Under the pieces are notes generated by a model, which saw only the letters and a program-made list of their open reading frames with translations, was not told the origin of the DNA and did not search any database. Positions 56,769-64,000 of a DNA stretch of 64,000 nucleotides are shown piece after piece. Position 1 is the first letter of the stretch. Each line of letters opens with the position of its first letter. Location: NCBI GenBank assembly GCA_026182355.1, contig JAPFBL010000068.1, positions 5,149,001-5,213,000 on the forward strand. Direction: 5' to 3'. This stretch comes from Hermatobates lingyangjiaoensis. Its lineage: Eukaryota > Arthropoda > Insecta > Hemiptera > Hermatobatidae. Position numbers and translations under genes: made by a program.

Positions 56769-59700
56769 CTAAAAAAACAACTCACCTTCATTCGAGTGCA
56801 TTATCATTTTAGTTTAAGATTTAAGTTACTCCAAATATCTCAAGATGAATGGGAGTAAATGTTACAACACCCTGAATATTGTACGTGACTCTCTTATAAA
56901 ATAGAAAGAACGTTTTTGAAATCAAATGGCTCAGAGGAAAATGATGGTAACTAATATCAGTGGAAAATGATGACATAATTCGACAATAACTCATTCAAAA
57001 TGACACGTTTTGTATTTTTTTAGATACACTCTGGGTATCCAATCCCTTCTCTATCTTTCTCCTTCTCCCCATATACTATCCCACTTCCTCTCTTCCTTGT
57101 CTATTGTAGCATCTTCAAGTATTTTTAAGTGTTGAATTTGTGATATTCGGGGTTCATTTCTGATGGAAGTGTCTCCACAATGCTCTGATATAGTTTTAAT
57201 TTAAATCTATTAGAAAATAATGTTCTCTAAATTTACTCGTTTATTTTGATATCACCAATAGATTACTGTGAAAATCTTTGAAAAAAACTTGTTCGCTTTT
57301 TTGTTGCAACAAATCGTGAAACTTTTTTACGGAAGCAACAACTGGTGTTTCAGTTCTTGATTAATACAGATGTTGGTACCTGCATCTCAGGGATAGGACC
57401 CTGAAATGACCTAGATTATAACCTATTTAATCTTTTTCATTATAATATCTCATATTCTTATGAAAAAGAAGTTCATGGAACACGCAGTGATCATTTATCT
57501 GCCAGAATTATTTTATCATTTAAGAGCTTTACAGAGACACTTCAACCACATATGAAATCTGGACATCACAAATTCAACTCTGGAAAATAGTTGAAGGCTC
57601 TTTACTGGTCCTGCATACTAACCATTTTCGCCACAATATTTTAATCCACTACTAATGTATATTACCAATCGTTCTGGTATTTAGTTAGTTTTCAATTTAA
57701 TGTTCTCTTATTATACACTTTATAGTATAATACATCAGAAGAATAAGGGTCAGGAAAGATGTAACAAATGCATTCGTAATGATAACATTACGGAAAGAAC
57801 AAGAAAATAATTCCTTTTTTCCGTGTTTTTTATGTTTATATTTATATCAATTTTAAACTTATTGGGATTCCGAGTTTTTCCGGCCTCAGATTTTCCCTCT
57901 TGAAAAGAAAAAAAACAGTCATTTGTCTTGTGAAAAGACTAAAGTTATCTGTCATGAGCCAGTAAGATGTTAGTTACTCGCTAAAAATCACTGCTCTAAA
58001 ACAACGACTACGGCAATATTTGGAACTGCTGAATATTAATAGCGTTTTTAACGATTCCCTTAAAGAAATATATTTATATCACTCCGTCAAGATTATTAAA
58101 GGAATGAGTTTAATTGATTTCTTTTATCGAGCGATTCCTTGAATGGAGTAATAAAACGTTATAGGGTCAATGTCATATGTGACGATGCGGTTAGATATCG
58201 CGGCGTTTCGTAATCCGAGAAGGACGCGCTGGTAATCACGCGCCTGCCCCTCATGCTCTTCCTAATTAGCACCGTATGCAAATCATCAGCTTCGCTACAT
58301 AAAACCAACCTCCGTCTCACCAAATTAGTTTCACTTTTCATGTAAGCCATCAAGAGTTTTTTGTTATTTAGGTTTATAGCTAATATGCCCATTAACGCTG
58401 TTGTACAAGTAAGCTGTAAATGTTGTCGTACTTGAGTTTATTTAGACTGTCAAGAACCAACCATGTTAAATCTTCAGTTTACCACTGGACCACCGATGTA
58501 AAGCAGCGTCAGATGTAGTTACTACTTGGATTGAAACCCTAGTAATGCGACTCGCTCATAATTATTGCGCACCAAACCTGAATGAGACTAACTTTTGCCT
58601 CTGAACAAGCAAAAAAAACTCATGTGGGAAAAGAAGTCCCTGATAAGGAAGCAGCTTATATTCTGAGAGCTAAAGACCACGGCTTTGCCTCCTGACGATA
58701 GATGGCTTTTACAGGACTTTAGTGTTTCTTTCCCACATGAGAAAATCTAGATTCAGAGCGAATTGCCATCTCCCGCACCAACATCAATCACGCTAACCAC
58801 TTAAACATACTGTTGTTATTTTAAAATATTATTCTCTCTACTGATCCAGTCAAGGCTTATTGATGTATAAAGTCCAAATGAAGCTGTTAAAATCACAGAG
58901 GTCTAACAAAATGTTCAAAAGTTTAACATTAACTCATATGAATAAAATTGAGATCTCCAGACTGGGATTTCTGTAAAATTTTTATTAACAAACTCAGATT
59001 ATATATAAAACGTTAATAGATGTTCAAAAGTAATGATAACATTAAAACAAGTATGTTACTTAATGCTATTTCAACAAAATTCGTGTTTGAACAAATTAAC
59101 TAATTTGTGGAGTCGAGAAAGGAAAATAAGTGTTTTTATAGAGTGGACCTGTTCAGAGTTTGATAAATACAATGGACAACCTCGAGGACAAATTACTCTA
59201 AGTAGTTTTCTTGATTCTAAAGATCATTTAGTTATAAATGTCATGTAAAAGCGATATAACGAAAGTGAGAAATCGGAAAAAAGTGATTCGTCCTTGAGAA
59301 TACGGGTCATAACTTTAAGAGGAAGCCTAATTAGAGGTGAGTGTTGGGCAGATGGTGAAATTGCTATCTGTTGTATTGACTCGAGGCGTAATGCGAGCAA
59401 TGTCCTTACTGGCACAGAGTAGGGTCAGTGAGTCAGCCGCGCAGTGGGCAGTGGTACGTGCTACAGGTGTGACCTGATCTCCTTGGGTCAGTTAGGCCGG
59501 CCTCCAGTTTAGTACTAGCTCAGCCCCACCTTGCCGCACTGCCCAGCTAGAGTCACTTGTAATAGCAATCTCACTATCATTCTGACTGGCCCATCATGCT
59601 TCAGTATCTTCTACAACCCCCATTAAACAAAACCGTCAGTTTTTTTGAGGCAAATCTAGTGTGAGACACCACATACCTCCCTTTTACCATATCATAAATA

Positions 59701-60359
59701 TCAACATATTTCACAAAAATAAATTAAATTCCTTAATATAATTAAAAAATTCTTGCCTATAATCTTGTCAAGAATTATTAGTTGGAATAAAACAATTAAT
59801 AATAAATTATATTAATAATTTATTATTATATAGGTTGAAATAATACGTAAATAATATTATTATTATTCGTGCACGAAAGTTTTGCTTTTTCTCATCAGGA
59901 AGCGCCGTAAGAAAGGTAGTCATCATGCTAGATTACTATTAACCAAAGCTGAAATCATAGATTTCTATCTGTTTAATCAATTCAGATCAAATTTAATATT
60001 TATTATATCTATTTGGTGGCCTATTGTTGGATATCTGTATCAATTTAATCAGAAAATGTTATCAGTTTATTTTATTAAATGCAACTTTTTATATAAAATT
60101 TTTTTAAATTTTTGACCCTGAAAGAGAAATCCCTTATCGAACGTTATATATTAAATTTGGACCAAAGAACTACAATCATAGCAATTTTGATAGAAATTTT
60201 GTGGGTAGATTTCTACGAAATCGAAAAAACCAAATATTCTTCAAATAAATTCAACCACAAGACGTAGGGTATTGGTGCTGAACTTACTATACCGTCTCAG
60301 AACTAACTATAACTTAAATATGAAATTAGATAGTTATAACTCATTTGGTTTTTTTAAAT

Positions 60360-60360
<1 letters not shown>
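56769..60360. other. upstream of the chitin-binding exon: no exon identified
   Basis: This is probably intron or 5' flank of the chitin-binding gene. GC-richer islets at 58180-58290 and 59400-59560 stand out but show no family motif. A family C foldback lies at 58605-58745 ('actcatgtgggaaaag' versus 'ctttcccacatgag'). Confidence 0.45.
58605..58745. mobile_element. foldback repeat, family C-like
   Basis: Outer arms 'actcatgtgggaaaagaagt' and 'ctttcccacatgag' are inverted. The inner sequence has the 'cctga' and 'ctttagtgtttcttt' features shared with 38722-38866. Confidence 0.6.

Positions 60361-60362
<2 letters not shown>

Positions 60363-60410
<48 letters not shown>
60363..60410. repeat. (AT)n microsatellite
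   Basis: About 48 bp of uninterrupted AT dinucleotides. Confidence 0.97.
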
Positions 60411-63400
60411 CAATTAAAATAAGCAGTTAAGTGAAAGTACTTAAAACTGTAATTTATGTAAAACGTTGAACTAGGATTAAGAAGTTTTGCTAGGTTACTC
60501 AATGATACTGACCTGAATGATTTTAAATTCTAAGCACTCCCAATGGTGTAATGGCATATGCTACAACAACCCTGTATGCATCAGTTTAACTTCTATGTCA
60601 TGTTTTCAAAAAATATATACATCTATCTAATACATATTAACAACCTCATGTATACATTTTTATTGTTTGATTGTCTGGGAAAAGATCTTGGGATTAGTCA
60701 ATTAAGAGGAAAATTTTTCTCTCAACCAAATACTTAATCCTAGTCGATCAATTTACCTGATCGAACGTCATTGTGTCCTTTGCCTTTTGTTTTTTATCTA
60801 TGTTAATTAACAACACGCACATGGAGAAGTTCGTAGGTTATTAATTGAACAATTAAGGTTTACAATTTATATATCTATTAATAAAATTGAAAGAAGATTA
60901 TGGATAAAAACTTCTACACATAAAAGTAGAAATTTTGCTGGATGAATGTGCATAAAAAGACTTAACAATAAACGCGTTGAAGTTTATTATATCAGTTGAG
61001 ATTGGACTCTAACGAAGAACGCTTGTTACGGCTGAAAGACCTTAGTCTTTTTTCTCATTTCTTATTGTGGTTCAAACATTGACTTATGAATATCTAAAGC
61101 TGCTCATAACTCGAAGAAACGTCTTTAACAAGAAGAAGGATACTTTATTTTCTCTTGTATTTATTTGAAACCTGGGCTTATTATTTCTCAGTATATTTGT
61201 AATTAATGTGATAAGCCACTTTGAAGTCAAGAACAATGTTTGCAATAACTAATTATGAATGAAATTCCACAAAAATGGTGTAATGGATTTAATGAGCCGG
61301 TTTGAAAACCACAGTACTAATTAAGAGTACAAGGGCTTCCTCGGTAGAAAGTTGAATAAAAAGATTGTTCGCTGTAGAAGGGTAAGGTAGATACATGATT
61401 ATTAGCTCTGGCTTTGGCACTAGGCTTTGAGAACCATCAGTCCCTCTACAAACCTTTCCACTTGCAAAGAGCACGGTCTTTTTCTTACAACTGATTAAAA
61501 AACAAACAAAAAAGTGCTATTTCACAGCTCATAATTTCATTAAAAAACAACCAGTAAAGAAAAATATCATCTCGCATTACCTCTTTAAGTTTCAATAGAG
61601 TGTTTTGAAAATACTTAAACATTTATTCAAAGCATTTAACATGTTACAAATTCATAAAACGACAAAAAAATGTACCCGCAGATAAAACAAGTGGATAATA
61701 ATATAGCATTGGTACTTTCCTCTTCTATTCAAACTTGAAACCCCTCATTTCATATAGATCTCTGGGAAGACAAATCAGGCAGTCATTTCATTACCAGTCT
61801 ACACTAGCGAATTACACCGAAGTTACAGAAGAAAAGATTCAACACATGTTCTTTCATGTTTACTATCGCTTTGGCTTGGTGGGTCACGACTTGATGGCCT
61901 CTATTTAACTGGCTTCAATTTTTGTTGCTGCTTTAACTGATAAGTTGAGACATGAATTGAATTAATACACAGATTAGTTTCACTGTGAATCATTATAATA
62001 ACTTTGTAAACTACGTTGTGTTTAGAAACTGTTTTCTTCTCCAAAGAGAAAAACAGTCATTGTTCTTTTAAACGTGGGTTTGAATGTATATTTTTTATAT
62101 TTCACCAGGAGGTTGGGAGAGAACTTTACCTTTAAATGAGTTGAATGCTTTTCGGGAACTGTGCGAATTGAAAGCCAATTGGTATGCTTAAAGGGAGAAA
62201 GCAAAGTGAGTGAGACAGAAGCGTCCAGTCACGGCTACTCTGATCGTTCCATTGTCTGGAGAAAGCTCTCTTGATAAGTCGTGCCAGAGAGGGGATGACC
62301 GGTCGGAACGCCCTCGCATCTCGCCCAGGCAAAGCCCCAGTGTCTCAATGTACCTCATTTAAATGACTTTGCGTCCTTCAACTTACGTTTTTTGTCTATG
62401 TTAATTAACTACAACCACATGGAGAAATTTGGAGTGTATCTTTAAGAATAATTAAAAAACAATAATTATTAAGATTTTTTAAATAAATTTTGTAATTCTC
62501 TCTCTCTCTACATAGACACACACAGACACGCACACACTTATGCCACAAAATGTAACTTCAATTATGATAATAGACCGTATTATACCCCTAGTAGACTTAT
62601 ATTTCAAATTAAACTAAATGTACATATCCTGCACATTTACGATTATAATTATCCCACAGCTACTCAACCAAATTGATACCATATGGTAAAGAACGATGTA
62701 CTGTTTTTATCCTAACAGAACATGCAATCACTGAAGTTTATTCACCTCACGCTGGGAGGCTGGACAGTTTAAAACTTTTACACATTTAAATGTAAAAATA
62801 ACATTTTTTAGTGCTTTATGATTCTTTTGAAAAATATTGAAGTTTAATCAGTTATCCTGGATATATTTAAAAGAAAAATTTCCTGTTTAAGATGCTGCTT
62901 ATGAACTAAGATTAATCTTAAATTATTAATAAATGAATCATCTTAATTTAGTAACCTTAGCTTAATGAACTAATTTATTAAATTAAGATCTTATCCAAGT
63001 AGTAGATCAGGTTACTATTATTCCAAATTATGTGTTTTTAGTATCTTTCAATGGACCAGCATTTCTGCATGTTTTTCACAACAATCTAATTTTAGAGATA
63101 TACTAAATAAAAAGTTTATTTTAGTAGTTTACCTAGACAATTTTTTTTTTGCCATTCACGAAATGAACCCTAATGCCCTTTCTTCATAAATCTACGGAGC
63201 CTTTACAAGGAGAAATTTTTTTCATTTTATTATGATTTGTCAAACTGTGTGACCAGTGTCGTGTTCACAAACATCCGGATTCAATCATATGTAACGTCTT
63301 TTTTACATATTCACGCAAAATTGTACTTTTATTTTATCGAACGAATCCGACAGTTTCTTCAATTTATGTCATTACCGGTCCGATAATAACTGGAAAATGT

Positions 63401-64000
63401 TCACTCCCTAGAGTTATGTGGTTAGGAAGGGAAAAGAATGGCGTCTAAAGTTCATCATAGGCAATGCAATAGACTTCTAATAAGCCACTATTGCCCAAAA
63501 ACTGTATTATGAGAGCTATTTGTTTTAGTTTAATATAAAAGTGATCCGTCAAGTGTTTTGACTTACATCTACCGACATCTCGTAAATCCGTCATTATCTC
63601 AAATCGACTTTCTTTATAATTACTATATTTTGGTTATAGAAAAGTAAAAATGGTATATTATTGATATATTTGTTCTCCATTCTTCTGTTAACTTTGCAAT
63701 ATTAAAGTTGAAATTCTTTGCGCTTTATTTAAGTAGTATTATTTACTTAATAAAAAAAACAGTTTATGTGGATTAGAATATGGAACAAACGCATCGTCTA
63801 TAACAGATACGTCCAAGAATAGTGGTGGTTCCCTACAGCTCCGAGAGATATGGAATATCACAACTTATTTTATTTCCCAGTTTTCAACAGTAAGCTATTC
63901 CACTTTGTGCTTGAATAGTTACAAAAGGGCAACTAATTAATTAACTGTATTCATTACATGTCTTTGTATTGTTTAGTATTAAATGAGTAGCATTAAAACA
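60411..64000. other. non-coding; GC-rich islet and repeat pieces
   Basis: A family C right end lies at about 61005-61073. A GC-rich islet at 62205-62340 has an open minus-strand frame but no recognisable content. Diverged family D sequence lies at about 63120-63600 ('gatttgtcaaactgtgtg', 'gatccgtcaagtgttttg'). No gene is supported. Confidence 0.45.

Noticed and set aside
56458..56858. Open frames overlapping the chitin-binding exon
   Set aside because: Shadows in other frames. Only 56768-56529 (minus) contains the CBM14 cysteine pattern.
58159..58392. 77-aa minus-strand open frame in a GC-richer islet
   Set aside because: Frames on this strand give no cysteine pattern that could complete the CBM14 domain, and there are no convincing splice sites.
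62132..62332. 66-aa minus-strand open frame in a GC-rich islet
   Set aside because: No family signal and no phase-compatible splice sites to the chitin-binding exon. Reported only as an islet.

Overview
This window looks like nuclear DNA from an arthropod, most likely an insect. It is AT-rich, its genes have short phase-consistent exons split by kilobase-scale introns, and it is full of decayed LINE, hAT and foldback elements and microsatellites. The protein families present (torsin, exosome RRP4, and a peritrophin-type chitin-binding domain of cuticular-protein type) fit an insect. I do not commit to an order. There are no bacterial operons and no rRNA.

Four protein-coding genes are supported. 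(1) EXOSC2/RRP4, an RNA exosome cap subunit, lies on the minus strand with six exons from 19430 down to 10970, giving 296 aa. (2) A torsin, an ER-lumenal AAA+ protein, lies on the plus strand with seven exons from 19742 to 37324, giving 337 aa. These two genes are head to head, with start codons 311 bp apart. The spacer holds two TATCGATA (DRE-type) sites, and a stretch of about 110 bp of it is duplicated inside torsin intron 1. (3) An unrecognised secreted, Ala/Gln/Glu-rich helical protein of 304 aa lies on the minus strand in four exons (53013 down to 45165). It has a signal peptide split between exons 1 and 2 and prohormone-like basic sites. (4) The last exon of a chitin-binding type-2 (CBM14) protein lies on the minus strand at 56768-56529. 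Its earlier exons were not found.

Layout: 1-3950 is AT-rich with nothing recognisable. 3950-6700 is a degenerate tandem array of about 165-bp units with 109-bp and 42-bp arrays nested in it. 7100-9400 holds foldback elements and two copies of a dispersed non-coding repeat. 10405-10620 is a SINE-like element. 10970-19430 is EXOSC2, with a dead Jockey-like LINE in intron 4 and microsatellites in intron 3. 19431-19741 is the shared promoter. 19742-37324 is torsin, whose introns hold a TIR element of about 0.8 kb, a long palindrome, R1-like reverse transcriptase relics (one split by a perfect-looking foldback), a hAT transposase relic and a short hAT-like element. 37325-45160 is intergenic with repeats. 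45165-53013 is the secreted-protein gene, with LINE relics in and near its large introns. 53014-56528 holds a tRNA-derived SINE head. 56769-64000 is mostly non-coding, with a few GC-rich islets I could not assign.

The genes do not form one pathway. EXOSC2 and torsin look like a housekeeping pair sharing a promoter. The two downstream genes encode secreted proteins. Exon calls rest on reading frames, matching splice phases and family motifs read by eye; no alignment or transcript data were available.
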